A DNA stretch of 64,000 nt, from assembly GCF_029893235.1 (NCBI RefSeq), contig NZ_JARXWE010000010.1, forward strand, positions 1 to 64,000. The letters run 5' to 3'. Source of the stretch: Dysgonomonas sp. PH5-45 (GTDB lineage: Bacteria > Bacteroidota > Bacteroidia > Bacteroidales > Dysgonomonadaceae). The notes below the pieces were generated by a model. That model did not search any database and was not told the DNA's origin. It saw only the letters and a program-made list of their open reading frames with translations. This document shows, one piece after another, positions 44,318 to 53,238 of this stretch (position 1 is the first letter of the stretch; each line of letters begins with the position of its first letter). The translations under genes and the position numbers were made by a program.

Positions 44318-46552
44318 TTATTTCCCGATGCTGAAAGTAGCCCCGATATAGAATTTTGTACCTTGTGTAGGCCCCCATACCATTGTGGCATCGAAGTTGC
44401 CGCTATAAGGATTGTTGGCCGATATGATAGGGTTCTTCTGTTTGAAGTTGAGTAGGTTTTCGCCACCAATATACACGCTCCAGTTACGGAAAAATTTGGT
44501 TACCTGAGCATTCATTATGGTATACGATTTGAAACTGGATTTCCACAACGGATTGCCCGTAGCAGCGTCTATGGCAGGGGTTGGCATGCGTCCGCCCCCG
44601 TTGAACTGTGCGGTGAGGTCGAATTGCCATTTGCGCATATTGGTTTCGTACGACGCCGTGGCAAGGGCTTTGTACCGGCTGGTAAGTGGTTTTCTGAGGC
44701 GAACCCCGTTATAGTCGGTATAAGTGTCGTTCCAGCGGTATGCGGCCAAAAGCGTGAATCCCTTAAACAACGGATAGCTGGCTTCTATCTGGTAGCAGCT
44801 TGCATACGATTTGCGTTTGCTGTTGTAGAACGAAACGGCGTGAGGGTCGGTATCCATGTCCATAACCATTTGGTTATCGAAATCGGTGTAGAACCATTCT
44901 GCGGCGAGCGACAAGTTCTCGTGGGCAATAGGGATATGGAAGTTGAAACTAACTCCGTAATTCCATGCTTTTTCTTGTTCTACGGTGTTAGGAGTATTTA
45001 TTTTGCGGTTGTTGGCAAGGATGTAACTGTTTTCGGCAAGGATAAAAGGTGTGCGGTAACCCCTTCCGGCCGACAGACGCATGTGCGCTCCGTGGAAAAG
45101 GTCGTATTTTATGTGCAGACGTGGAGTGATGAAAAAGTCGTAGAGCGAACTGTAATCGCCACGCAGTCCGGCCAAAACTATCAGCTTGTTGTTTAAACTG
45201 AATGTGTATTGAGCGTAAGCACCTGTAACCGACTCCTTATCAGGCAGACCATAAGCCGAACCATGATTCAGACGTGGTATGCTGATAACTTCGTTATACT
45301 TATCCCAATTGAAGCTTACCCCTGTGCTGAGTTTGTGCATCGGGCTGAAGTCTTTTTCGTACATCAAAGAGCCGTACACATTATTCTGATAAACGTTATA
45401 TTTATCGGTTGCGTAATTCGATTTCTGGTCGTGATACGATCCCGAAACAATCAAGGCAATGCTTTCGTTTTTGTCGTGATTGAGCGTCAATCCGTTTTTA
45501 GTGAAAAACTCCAAACGGTTTGTTATTACCGATATTTCGTAAGGGTCGGTATAGGGCGGGTTATCGAGCTTGCGCATCGTATGGGCTGTTTGTCCACTGG
45601 TGCGTTCGTCGTTTATGAACTTTACGCCTGTTTGCGAAATGAAGTTATCGTTCTGATAATGCCATCTGTTCATGACATTGAATTGGTGTTTTTTTGGCAT
45701 ATCAAGAAAAGAGTCGTCGTTGTTGTCGTGCGATTTCTTTTCGTTCGAGTAGTGCATCAGCAGTCCTGTCGACAGTTTGTCGTTCAGCTCTATTGCTCCA
45801 TCGGCATTTGCTTCGTAGCGGCTGGCTTCGCTCATAAATACATTCAGGCTGAGGGGATCGGCTTCTTTCGGCTTTTTGTATTCAACATTAACCTGCCCCG
45901 ACAATGATTCGTAACCGTTCTTTACCGATGCAGCCCCTTTCGATATCTGGATGCTTTCCATCCACGGGCCGGGAATGTAATCGAGCCCATAGAGTTTGGA
46001 TGCTCCCCTGAAGTTAGGATAATTTTCGGTTAGCATCTGCACATAGTTGCCCGATATACCAAGCAATTGAATTTGCCGTGCCCCCGTAACGGCATCGTTG
46101 TACGACACATCGACCGAGGGGTTGGTATCGAAACTCTCGGCAAGGCTACAACAAGCCGCCCGGCTTAGCTCGCGGGTAGATAGCTTTTCTGTGTTTAGCG
46201 GGTCTATCCTCGATTTTATTCGCCCGGCTATTGTTTTGTTAATAACAACCTCTTCCAGTTGGGTGTTTTCTTTCAGCACTATTTGCAGATCTTCTTTGGT
46301 GTCGTGTGGTGCGTGAAGAACAACGGTTTCGTATCCCAGATACGACACTTGCAACATGTGGTCTTTTGGGGTTGCTGTTATTTCAAAATAACCTTTTTCG
46401 TTGGTTGTTACACCATTAGTGCCTCCTTCCCAGAAAACAAGGGCTCCTTCGAGCGGAGTTTTTTTCGAGTCAACTACGTATCCCTTATAGATTGGCGCAG
46501 CAAAAGAGAAAAAAGGTATAAGCAGTAAAATAAATAATAATTTATATTTCAT
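44318..46552 (-). CDS. TonB-dependent outer-membrane receptor, metal type
   Basis: The 744-residue protein has a signal peptide ending FSFAAPI, a carboxypeptidase-regulatory-like domain (about 20-98; GYVVDSKKTPLEGALVFWEG), a plug domain (about 100-220) with SRAACCSLAESFDTNPSVDV and VTGARQIQLLGISG, and a beta-barrel ending GTKFYIGATFSIGK. The N-terminal plug sequence is of the kind seen in receptors next to HMA proteins, so it probably imports copper or a copper chelate. It lies 38 bases before the HMA gene, in one locus with the HYC_CC_PP protein upstream. Confidence 0.9.
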   Translation of the reverse strand: MKYKLLFILLLIPFFSFAAPIYKGYVVDSKKTPLEGALVFWEGGTNGVTTNEKGYFEITATPKDHMLQVSYLGYETVVLHAPHDTKEDLQIVLKENTQLEEVVINKTIAGRIKSRIDPLNTEKLSTRELSRAACCSLAESFDTNPSVDVSYNDAVTGARQIQLLGISGNYVQMLTENYPNFRGASKLYGLDYIPGPWMESIQISKGAASVKNGYESLSGQVNVEYKKPKEADPLSLNVFMSEASRYEANADGAIELNDKLSTGLLMHYSNEKKSHDNNDDSFLDMPKKHQFNVMNRWHYQNDNFISQTGVKFINDERTSGQTAHTMRKLDNPPYTDPYEISVITNRLEFFTKNGLTLNHDKNESIALIVSGSYHDQKSNYATDKYNVYQNNVYGSLMYEKDFSPMHKLSTGVSFNWDKYNEVISIPRLNHGSAYGLPDKESVTGAYAQYTFSLNNKLIVLAGLRGDYSSLYDFFITPRLHIKYDLFHGAHMRLSAGRGYRTPFILAENSYILANNRKINTPNTVEQEKAWNYGVSFNFHIPIAHENLSLAAEWFYTDFDNQMVMDMDTDPHAVSFYNSKRKSYASCYQIEASYPLFKGFTLLAAYRWNDTYTDYNGVRLRKPLTSRYKALATASYETNMRKWQFDLTAQFNGGGRMPTPAIDAATGNPLWKSSFKSYTIMNAQVTKFFRNWSVYIGGENLLNFKQKNPIISANNPYSGNFDATMVWGPTQGTKFYIGATFSIGK

Positions 46553-46629
46553 CTTTTTTTATTCAATTTATGTAATTAATTTGAGTATCTGTTTTTATAA
46601 AGGTGAATACAAGAAACACCCTGCCCTTC

Positions 46630-46667
46630 GAGTCTTCATTTTTCAGAAAAAAAGAGATGAAAGACTC
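46630..46667. repeat. Inverted repeat between the HYC_CC_PP and receptor genes
   Basis: GAGTCTTCAT at 46630-46639 and ATGAAAGACTC at 46657-46667 can pair over ten bases with one bulge across an A-rich loop. No T run follows on the minus strand, so it is not a simple terminator; a pause or regulatory site is possible. Confidence 0.5.
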
Positions 46668-46697
46668 AATGGACTAAGACTATACTAATTACAAAAA

Positions 46698-47156
46698 TCA
46701 AATAATAAGAATGCGAATCATAGACAAATAGACTCGCGGATGAACAATGATAGGTATTTTATCCCTTAAGATGGGTACATTGTCGGTAGGAGCTTCGTTC
46801 AAAACAGGAGTAACGTTCTCGAACAAATTGTTGGCTATCCAAACAAAAGGAGCTACAATTTGCGGCTTTGAAAAAAAGTGGTCTATGTCGAACGATATTC
46901 TTTCGGGCACACAGCATTCCCCTTCGTGGGGCGAAGAGCAGATGTCCTCGTGTTGATACGAGTCATGGTTGTGTCCGGCAGCTGTTGCATCAGAGTGCGA
47001 GTGCTGTGTTTGAGAGCAGCACGAAACATCGCTAAGACTCAATGTATGCTCAATGCAATTTTGGCAACACAGGTCAATAACGGTAACCCCTGTCCCCACA
47101 AAAAAGATGAGGAAAGCAAGAAGAAAAACCGCTATTTTATTTACAAAGTGCTTCAT
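46698..47156 (-). CDS. HYC_CC_PP family His/Cys-rich protein
   Basis: The 152-residue protein has an N-terminal membrane helix (KIAVFLLAFLIFFVGTGVTVI) followed by a dense Cys and His cluster with paired residues (CCQNC, CCSQ, HSHSD, HNHDSYQHED, ECCVP) typical of the HYC_CC_PP family. Many potential metal ligands are present. It is probably secreted or membrane-anchored and shares a locus with the TonB-dependent receptor and HMA protein. The ATG at 47156 is preferred to a GTG at 47177, which falls within the -7 element. Confidence 0.8.
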   Translation of the reverse strand: MKHFVNKIAVFLLAFLIFFVGTGVTVIDLCCQNCIEHTLSLSDVSCCSQTQHSHSDATAAGHNHDSYQHEDICSSPHEGECCVPERISFDIDHFFSKPQIVAPFVWIANNLFENVTPVLNEAPTDNVPILRDKIPIIVHPRVYLSMIRILII

Positions 47157-47176
47157 AAGTACACGAGTACAACTCA

Positions 47177-47184
47177 CAAAAGTA
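47177..47184 (-). promoter_or_regulatory. -7 element for the metal locus
   Basis: On the minus strand this reads TACTTTTG, a full match to TAnnTTTG, with the start of transcription near 47170 and the ATG at 47156. No -33 TTTG is visible at the expected distance. Confidence 0.5.
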
Positions 47185-47331
47185 CAGCGAAGAACTTAAA
47201 TGATGAAATTTTTTGGAAGAAAAATAGTCAAAAAAATATAAGATTGTAAACTAATCCTTAAAAGAAGGGCGCTATGACAGACATGTTTAAAAATCTGTGG
47301 GAAAACAGTTTTTAGCTACTTTAAATTGTCA

Positions 47332-47339
47332 TATATTTG
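47332..47339 (+). promoter_or_regulatory. -7 element for the DUF3298 gene
   Basis: TATATTTG matches TAnnTTTG; a T run at 47309-47313 lies 18 bases upstream in the -33 position. The ATG at 47362 is 22 bases downstream. Divergent from the HYC_CC_PP promoter across a 205-base intergenic region. Confidence 0.5.
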
Positions 47340-47361
47340 TGCTTGAAAAAACCATAGAAGT

Positions 47362-48192
47362 ATGAAGAAATTTAATCTGCTTGCGGTTGTCTTGTTTTTT
47401 GTTTGTTTTTCTTCGTGCGAGAAAAAACAGGCCGACAAAAGCAATGATATTACGTTCGATACTATAAGGGTTGCCGAAACGGCGGTTGTTGGTTCAGATT
47501 CTTTGGCTTCGTGCCAGTTGAAGATAGAACTGGTTTACCCGACGGATATGAAGCAAAAAAACTTACTGGCGGATATACAGAAAGAAATTGTAGGTATGTA
47601 TTTTGAAGATGATAAATACCTTAGCGTTCCGCCAAAAGAAGCTGTGCCCAAATACGTAAATGACTTTATTGCTGCCTATAAGGCGGATATCGAGTCTTAT
47701 AAGGGGCAAGCAACCGAATGGGAGGAACGCGATCCTTATCTGCACATATCGCAAACTTTGTTGGGGCATATTCTGTACAACAAAAACTCTGTCCTTTGTT
47801 TTCAGGTGGAGCGTTATAATGCAAAAGGAGAGAATATTGCCGCTACGGAATATAAAAATTGTGTATTGAATCTGGAGACCGGCAAACGCATCAATGAGTC
47901 GGACATTTTTGTGCAAGACTCAGAGCAGGAGTTACACGACATTTTTGTAAGCAAAATCCTGTCCGAAAAGAAGGTCAAGGACATAAACGAGTTGCTTGAT
48001 CTTGGATATTTTGGATTGGAGGAAATAATGCCTAACAACAACTTCTGGGTAGACAGCCAGGGGATAACCTATTTGTTTAACACAGGGGAATGTTCTTCGC
48101 CAAAATTGGGCGAGATGAAAATACATCTGTCGTATAGCGATATCAGGCATTTGGTGCAGGAAAACTCTCCGATAAACAAACTGATGGAATAG
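47362..48192 (+). CDS. DUF3298/RsiV-like lipoprotein
   Basis: The 276-residue protein has a lipobox FSSCE, a DUF4163-like N-terminal part and a C-terminal part with VLNLETGKRINESDIFV and WVDSQGITYLFNTGE, matching the DUF3298 domain found in RsiV anti-sigma factors. In Bacteroidales such proteins are usually exported lipoproteins; RsiV-type regulation is not implied here because no sigma factor gene is adjacent. The C-terminal LSYSDIRHLVQ is typical. It lies 11 bases before rsmG. Confidence 0.82.
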   Translation: MKKFNLLAVVLFFVCFSSCEKKQADKSNDITFDTIRVAETAVVGSDSLASCQLKIELVYPTDMKQKNLLADIQKEIVGMYFEDDKYLSVPPKEAVPKYVNDFIAAYKADIESYKGQATEWEERDPYLHISQTLLGHILYNKNSVLCFQVERYNAKGENIAATEYKNCVLNLETGKRINESDIFVQDSEQELHDIFVSKILSEKKVKDINELLDLGYFGLEEIMPNNNFWVDSQGITYLFNTGECSSPKLGEMKIHLSYSDIRHLVQENSPINKLME

Positions 48193-48203
48193 GATACTGC
48201 CCG

Positions 48204-48824
48204 ATGGATATAATTCTTAAATATTTTCCGGATATTACAGAAGTGCAGAGAAAACAATTTGCGGCACTTTACGACCTATATTTCGACTTGAACGCGAAGA
48301 TAAACGTCATTTCGCGTAAGGATATAGAAAACCTATACATTCACCATGTGTTGCACTCGTTGGGTATAGCCAAGGTGCATCGCTTCCGCGAGGGATCAAA
48401 AATTCTTGATTTGGGTACGGGTGGCGGTTTTCCGGGGATACCATTGGCCATAATGTTTCCCGATTCCGAATTTATGTTGATAGATAGCATCGGTAAAAAA
48501 ATAAAGGTTGCCGCTGAGGTAGCAGAAGCCATAGGCCTGAAAAACGTGCAATTGAAACACTGCCGCGGACAGGAAGAAAAAGGACTGTTCGATTTCGTGG
48601 TAAGCCGGGCGGTTATGCCTCTTGGCGATTTGGAGAAGATAGTACGGAAAAATGTATCGAAAAAACAAAATAATTCTCTGCCCAACGGTATTCTCTGCCT
48701 GAAGGGTGGGGAGCTGGAGGCCGAAATACAGCCATTCAGAAAATACGCAGAAGTGAACAACTTGAAAGATTTTTTTGAAGAAGAATTTTTTGAAACAAAA
48801 AAAGTAATTTACCTGCCTATTTAA
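48204..48824 (+). CDS. rsmG: 16S rRNA (guanine527-N7)-methyltransferase
   Basis: The 206-residue methyltransferase has the AdoMet-binding motif ILDLGTGGGFPGIPLAI (near 67) and the GidB family blocks KINVISRKDIENLYIHHVLHS and FVVSRAVMPL. It modifies G527 of 16S rRNA. It lies 11 bases after the DUF3298 gene and 31 bases before the MBL gene. Confidence 0.95.
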   Translation: MDIILKYFPDITEVQRKQFAALYDLYFDLNAKINVISRKDIENLYIHHVLHSLGIAKVHRFREGSKILDLGTGGGFPGIPLAIMFPDSEFMLIDSIGKKIKVAAEVAEAIGLKNVQLKHCRGQEEKGLFDFVVSRAVMPLGDLEKIVRKNVSKKQNNSLPNGILCLKGGELEAEIQPFRKYAEVNNLKDFFEEEFFETKKVIYLPI

Positions 48825-48855
48825 GGAAAAGAAGGTGAAAAGGAAATAAAAGTGT

Positions 48856-49491
48856 ATGAAAATCAATATATTTGAATTTAACCCGATTGCAGAAAACACA
48901 TATCTTCTTTACGACGATACTAAGGAGTGTGTTATAATTGATGCGGGATGCTGTAACGACTCTGAAAACAAAGTGTTGCAGAACTTTATAACTGATAATG
49001 GGCTTACGGTGAAGCATCTGATAAATACGCACTTGCATTTTGACCATGTATTGGGCGCAAGCTTTGTTTGTAGCCATTTTGGTGTGGTGCTCGAAGCAAA
49101 TGCCGCCGATAAGTTTTTGCTCGAAGGCATGCCCGCCCAGATGAAGATGTTTGGCTTTCCGCCTGTTGCCGCTGCTCCTGTTATAGGAAAAGAGCTGAAC
49201 GATGGCGATGTGGTTGAATTTGGCAAGCAGAAATTGCATGTGCTGCATGTTCCGGGTCATTCGCCGGGTCATGTCGTGTTTTATCATAAAGAATCAGACT
49301 CTTTATTTACAGGCGACGTGCTTTTCAGAGAAAGCATTGGCCGTACAGACTTGGCCGGAGGTAATCATCAGCAATTGGTGACAGGCATAAAAAAGAAACT
49401 ATTAACCTTACCGCCCCAAACAACGGTTTATCCGGGTCATGGCCCGGCAACAACCATTGGCTTTGAAGCGGAAAATAATCCATATTTATAA
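48856..49491 (+). CDS. MBL-fold metallo-hydrolase
   Basis: The 211-residue protein has the metallo-beta-lactamase metal site NTHLHFDHVLGA (HxHxDH), the later His in VPGHSPGHVVFY, the Asp in FTGDVLF and the His in YPGHGPATTIG. It looks like a glyoxalase II-type hydrolase of the single-domain kind. The substrate is unknown. It lies 11 bases before gcvP. Confidence 0.9.
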   Translation: MKINIFEFNPIAENTYLLYDDTKECVIIDAGCCNDSENKVLQNFITDNGLTVKHLINTHLHFDHVLGASFVCSHFGVVLEANAADKFLLEGMPAQMKMFGFPPVAAAPVIGKELNDGDVVEFGKQKLHVLHVPGHSPGHVVFYHKESDSLFTGDVLFRESIGRTDLAGGNHQQLVTGIKKKLLTLPPQTTVYPGHGPATTIGFEAENNPYL

Positions 49492-49502
49492 AACCAATAT
49501 TT

Positions 49503-52349
49503 ATGACTGCAGAGAGATTTCAAGACCGACACATCGGTGTTAACCAAGAAGAGCAGCAAATAATGCTGAAAAAACTTGGGCTTTCTTCATTAGATCAACT
49601 TATCGATCAGACCATACCTCAAAACATCCGTTTGGAGAAAAAGTTAGATCTTCCCAAGCCTTTGAGCGAGTACGAATACGCTCAGGATATAGCCGATTTG
49701 GCTTCCCGAAATAAAGTTTTTGCATCCTATATAGGAATGGGTTGGTACGACACCGTTGCTCCGGCTGTTATAATACGTAATGTATTCGAAAACCCTGTTT
49801 GGTACACTTCATATACTCCTTATCAGGCCGAAATTTCGCAAGGCCGCTTAGAGGCTCTTATGAATTTCCAGACGGTTATCAGCGACCTTACGGGGCTGCC
49901 TTTGGCAAACTGTTCGTTGCTCGACGAGTCGACAGCAGCAGCCGAAGCCGCAGCAATGTTTTTCGCTTTGCGTAGCCGCGATCAGGTGAAAAACGGAGCA
50001 AACAAACTGTTTGTAGACGAAAAAGTTTTCCCGCAAACGATAGCCGTTCTTAACACCCGTACTGTGCCTCAGGGCATCGAGATGGTGATTGGCGACTATA
50101 AAACCGTAGAGCTTGACTCTTCTTTCTTTGGAGTTATTGTTCAGTATCCTAATTCGGATGGTAATATAGAAGACTATACTGCGTTTGCTAAGAAAGCGCA
50201 AGCCGCCAATTGCAAAATTGGTGTTGCGGCCGACCTTATGTCGCTTACGCTTCTTGTTCCTCCCGGACAATGGGGAGCCGACGTTGTTTTTGGTAGCAGC
50301 CAGCGTTTTGGTATACCTATGTACTTTGGCGGACCATCGGCAGGATACTTCGCAACGAAGGACGATTACAAACGCAACGTTCCGGGGCGTATCATCGGTG
50401 TATCGAAAGATGCTTACGGAAAGTCGGCCTATCGTATGGCTCTTCAAACCCGCGAGCAACACATCAAACGCGAAAAAGCCACATCAAACATTTGTACGGC
50501 ACAGGCGTTACTTGCCACAATGTCGGGCTTCTATGCGGTATATCACGGACCTGATGGCTTGAAAAACATAGCTAAAAACATTCATAGCGCAGCCGTACAG
50601 GTTGCCGATACGCTCAAGGGCTTTGGTTTTGAGCAAATGAATGGTCAGTACTTCGATACGCTCAAATTCAGACTTCCTGCCGGAATTACGCAAGAGGCTT
50701 TGCGTAAGGTAGCGGAAGATAAAGAAGTGAATCTGCGTTATTTCGAAACAGGCGAAGTAGGTATCAGCGTTGATGAAACAACAAATCAGCCTCGTTTGAA
50801 TAACCTCTTGTCGGTTTTTGCTTTGGCTGCAAAACAATCGTTTGCCGAAGTAGAGCTGGAAGACAAAAACATAATTGATTCAAAATTCTTGCGCACAGAC
50901 GTTTACTTGACTCACGAGGTATTCCACAAATACCACACTGAGACAGAGATGATGCGCTACATTAAACTTCTTGACAGAAGGGATATTTCGTTGGCACAAT
51001 CCATGATTTCGTTGGGTTCGTGTACAATGAAACTGAACGCAGCATCCGAAATGATGCCTCTTTCTTTTGCCGGTCTGCAAAATATTCACCCATATGCGCC
51101 TAAGAATCAAACAGAGGGTTATCTGGAGTTGATAGACCGTTTGGGCAGATACCTGAGCGTGATTACAGGATTTGCGGCTGTAAGCTTCCAACCTAACTCT
51201 GGTGCGGCAGGCGAATATGCTGGTTTGAGAGTGATTCGTGAATACCAAAACAGCATAGGGCAAGGTCACCGCAATATCGTGATTATCCCTGCATCGGCTC
51301 ACGGAACAAACCCTGCATCGGCAATTCAGGCTGGTTACCAAACCGTAACCGTTGCTTGCGACGACCAAGGAAACGTAAGCGTAGAAGACCTTATTGCAAA
51401 AGCCGAACAACACAAGGACGATTTGGCGGCATTCATGATAACATATCCATCTACTCACGGAATATTTGAGCAGGAAATCAGAAAGATGTGCGAAGTTATC
51501 CATGAGCATGGCGGACAGGTATATATGGACGGTGCTAATATGAACGCTCAGGTTGGTATAACCAATCCGGGAACGATAGGCGCCGATGTTTGTCACCTGA
51601 ATCTGCACAAAACATTTGCTATACCTCACGGTGGTGGTGGTCCGGGCGAAGGTCCTATCGGAGTGGCTGCTCACCTTGTTCCTTTCTTGCCTCATCACCC
51701 CATGATGGACGGAAGCTGCGTTAACACAGTGGCATCGTCGCCATACGGAAGTGCGGGTATCCTGCCCATTACTTACGGGTATGTACGTATGTTGGGCGAA
51801 GAAGGCTTGGCTATGTCAACGAAAGTAGCTATCCTTAATGCCAACTATCTGGCCGAATGTATGAAAGATTCATACGGAATAGTGTACCGTGGCACACAAG
51901 GCAGGGTAGGACACGAACTTATCCTCGAATGCCGCAACGTTAAAGATATGTCTGGTATAACCGAAACCGACATAGCAAAACGTTTGATGGACTACGGCTA
52001 CCATGCGCCTACATTGTCTTTCCCTGTTCATGGAACATTGATGATAGAACCAACCGAAAGCGAAAGCTTGGCCGAATTAGATCGCTTTGTTGATGTAATG
52101 AACCAGATATGGGAGGAAATAAAAGAGGTGGAAAAGGGCACTTATACTAAAGAGGATAATGTGCTTGTAAATGCTCCTCACCCTCAATATGAGGTTTGCG
52201 GCGATGAGTGGAAGCACGCGTACCCACGCTCTAAGGCTGCCTTTGCTTTGCCTTATCTGAATGATAATAAGTTCTGGGTAAACGTGGCACGCATCGACAA
52301 TGCCTTGGGCGACCGTAACCTGATAAGCTGTCTTTGCGATATGGGATAA
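49503..52349 (+). CDS. gcvP: Glycine dehydrogenase (P protein), full-length
   Basis: The 948-residue P protein of the glycine cleavage system decarboxylates glycine and passes the aminomethyl group to the H protein. It is the single-chain form. The PLP-lysine lies at Lys703 in NLHKTFAIPHGGG, in the Gly-rich loop, and the N-terminal half has RHIG-type start sequence and the YTPYQAEISQGRLEA block. gcvT and gcvH are not next to it, as is common. It follows the MBL gene by 11 bases. Confidence 0.97.
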   Translation: MTAERFQDRHIGVNQEEQQIMLKKLGLSSLDQLIDQTIPQNIRLEKKLDLPKPLSEYEYAQDIADLASRNKVFASYIGMGWYDTVAPAVIIRNVFENPVWYTSYTPYQAEISQGRLEALMNFQTVISDLTGLPLANCSLLDESTAAAEAAAMFFALRSRDQVKNGANKLFVDEKVFPQTIAVLNTRTVPQGIEMVIGDYKTVELDSSFFGVIVQYPNSDGNIEDYTAFAKKAQAANCKIGVAADLMSLTLLVPPGQWGADVVFGSSQRFGIPMYFGGPSAGYFATKDDYKRNVPGRIIGVSKDAYGKSAYRMALQTREQHIKREKATSNICTAQALLATMSGFYAVYHGPDGLKNIAKNIHSAAVQVADTLKGFGFEQMNGQYFDTLKFRLPAGITQEALRKVAEDKEVNLRYFETGEVGISVDETTNQPRLNNLLSVFALAAKQSFAEVELEDKNIIDSKFLRTDVYLTHEVFHKYHTETEMMRYIKLLDRRDISLAQSMISLGSCTMKLNAASEMMPLSFAGLQNIHPYAPKNQTEGYLELIDRLGRYLSVITGFAAVSFQPNSGAAGEYAGLRVIREYQNSIGQGHRNIVIIPASAHGTNPASAIQAGYQTVTVACDDQGNVSVEDLIAKAEQHKDDLAAFMITYPSTHGIFEQEIRKMCEVIHEHGGQVYMDGANMNAQVGITNPGTIGADVCHLNLHKTFAIPHGGGGPGEGPIGVAAHLVPFLPHHPMMDGSCVNTVASSPYGSAGILPITYGYVRMLGEEGLAMSTKVAILNANYLAECMKDSYGIVYRGTQGRVGHELILECRNVKDMSGITETDIAKRLMDYGYHAPTLSFPVHGTLMIEPTESESLAELDRFVDVMNQIWEEIKEVEKGTYTKEDNVLVNAPHPQYEVCGDEWKHAYPRSKAAFALPYLNDNKFWVNVARIDNALGDRNLISCLCDMG

Positions 52350-52380
52350 TAACCAAGATCGATAGATAATAAAAAAAGAA

Positions 52381-52414
52381 ATCCCCGGCTTCATTATTTG
52401 AGGTCGGGGATTTT
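52381..52414. terminator. Bidirectional terminator between gcvP and the 52.4-kb lipoprotein gene
   Basis: ATCCCCGGCTTCA and TGAGGTCGGGGAT pair over 13 bases (with mismatches) across a 5-base loop, with T residues at 52411-52414 on one side and A residues at 52371-52377 on the other. It can serve both the gcvP transcript and the convergent lipoprotein gene. Confidence 0.8.
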
Positions 52415-52434
52415 ATATTAAGCGCGGTGTTTTA

Positions 52435-52944
52435 TTACCTGAACAAGGCAAGCCGCGAGTCGTATAGTGTTTTGATGCTATGCCCTGCTTCGTTGCCGTG
52501 GTTGTCTGTGCCGAAAGGCGTATAAAGAATGGTTATGTATTCTTCATGGCAATCCACTACTATCAGTGTATGGTTAGTTGGATTGGTGTAGAATCTTGTT
52601 TTCTTATCGGTAGTCAGCGATGTGTATTTTTTATCTAAAAAGGTTATCAGCTTTTTTGCGGTTTGCGGATCGCCCTCCAGATACGTTACCGATGCTGCCA
52701 ACGAATCGTTGCGGAAGGCATAGGCCACGCTTTTTTCGCTATCGGTTGCCGATTCGTAAATGAGCATCACGGAGTCTTGACGGGCTAAGTTCCGATACTC
52801 GGCAGCACTGACATCCGCCACTGTTGCCCCGAACCGTAAGAATGGTTCGCGGAAAGCGATTCTGTTGTCATCATCTTTTGTACAGGAAGCCAAAGCGCCT
52901 GCCAAAAGCGTGAAGAATGTAAGTATATACAAAACTTGTTTCAT
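52435..52944 (-). CDS. Hypothetical lipoprotein
   Basis: The 169-residue protein has a lipobox in LLAGALASCTK and then a soluble domain with no family I recognise. It contains RQDSVMLIYESATDSEKSVAYAF and ends with a YDSRLALFR motif. The ATG at 52944 is chosen because a longer frame to 53064 lacks a leader before the signal peptide. It is a single-gene unit convergent to gcvP. Confidence 0.72.
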   Translation of the reverse strand: MKQVLYILTFFTLLAGALASCTKDDDNRIAFREPFLRFGATVADVSAAEYRNLARQDSVMLIYESATDSEKSVAYAFRNDSLAASVTYLEGDPQTAKKLITFLDKKYTSLTTDKKTRFYTNPTNHTLIVVDCHEEYITILYTPFGTDNHGNEAGHSIKTLYDSRLALFR

Positions 52945-53172
52945 TACGTGTAATCTTTTTGATGAATACCTTTGTTTATCGCTAATAGTAGTAGGATGTG
53001 AGTCTCGATTTTCCCCGGAAAAATATCTTTGTGTACATTTATATATACGTTTGGAGCGATACAAATATTATACCAATAATCATTATTTTTCTTAAAAATA
53101 CATTGTTTTTTTATTCTCCCTGTAAAAACAGGGAATCCCTTGTTGTCTGATTAAATATAAGAGGGAGGCTGT

Positions 53173-53206
53173 TTTGTAATTTTTAAGGAAGATAATCGTA
53201 TCTTTG
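53173..53206 (+). promoter_or_regulatory. Promoter of the DUF6056 gene
   Basis: TTTG at 53173-53176 and TATCTTTG at 53199-53206 with a 22-base spacer resemble the Bacteroidetes promoter. TATCTTTG is the same octamer as in the tRNA-Arg and porT promoters. The ATG at 53239 is 33 bases after the box. Confidence 0.6.
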
Positions 53207-53238
53207 TGTTGGAACCTGAAAAATCCTGATTCAATAAA

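Noticed and set aside
49492-49502. A glycine riboswitch in front of gcvP
   Set aside because: Only 11 bases separate gcvP from the MBL gene, so no riboswitch can fit there.
53024-53031. TATCTTTG in the 294-base gap before the DUF6056 gene as the promoter of a small RNA
   Set aside because: No -33 element fits, and the hairpin downstream (CCCTGT with ACAGGG near 53.12 kb) lacks a T run.
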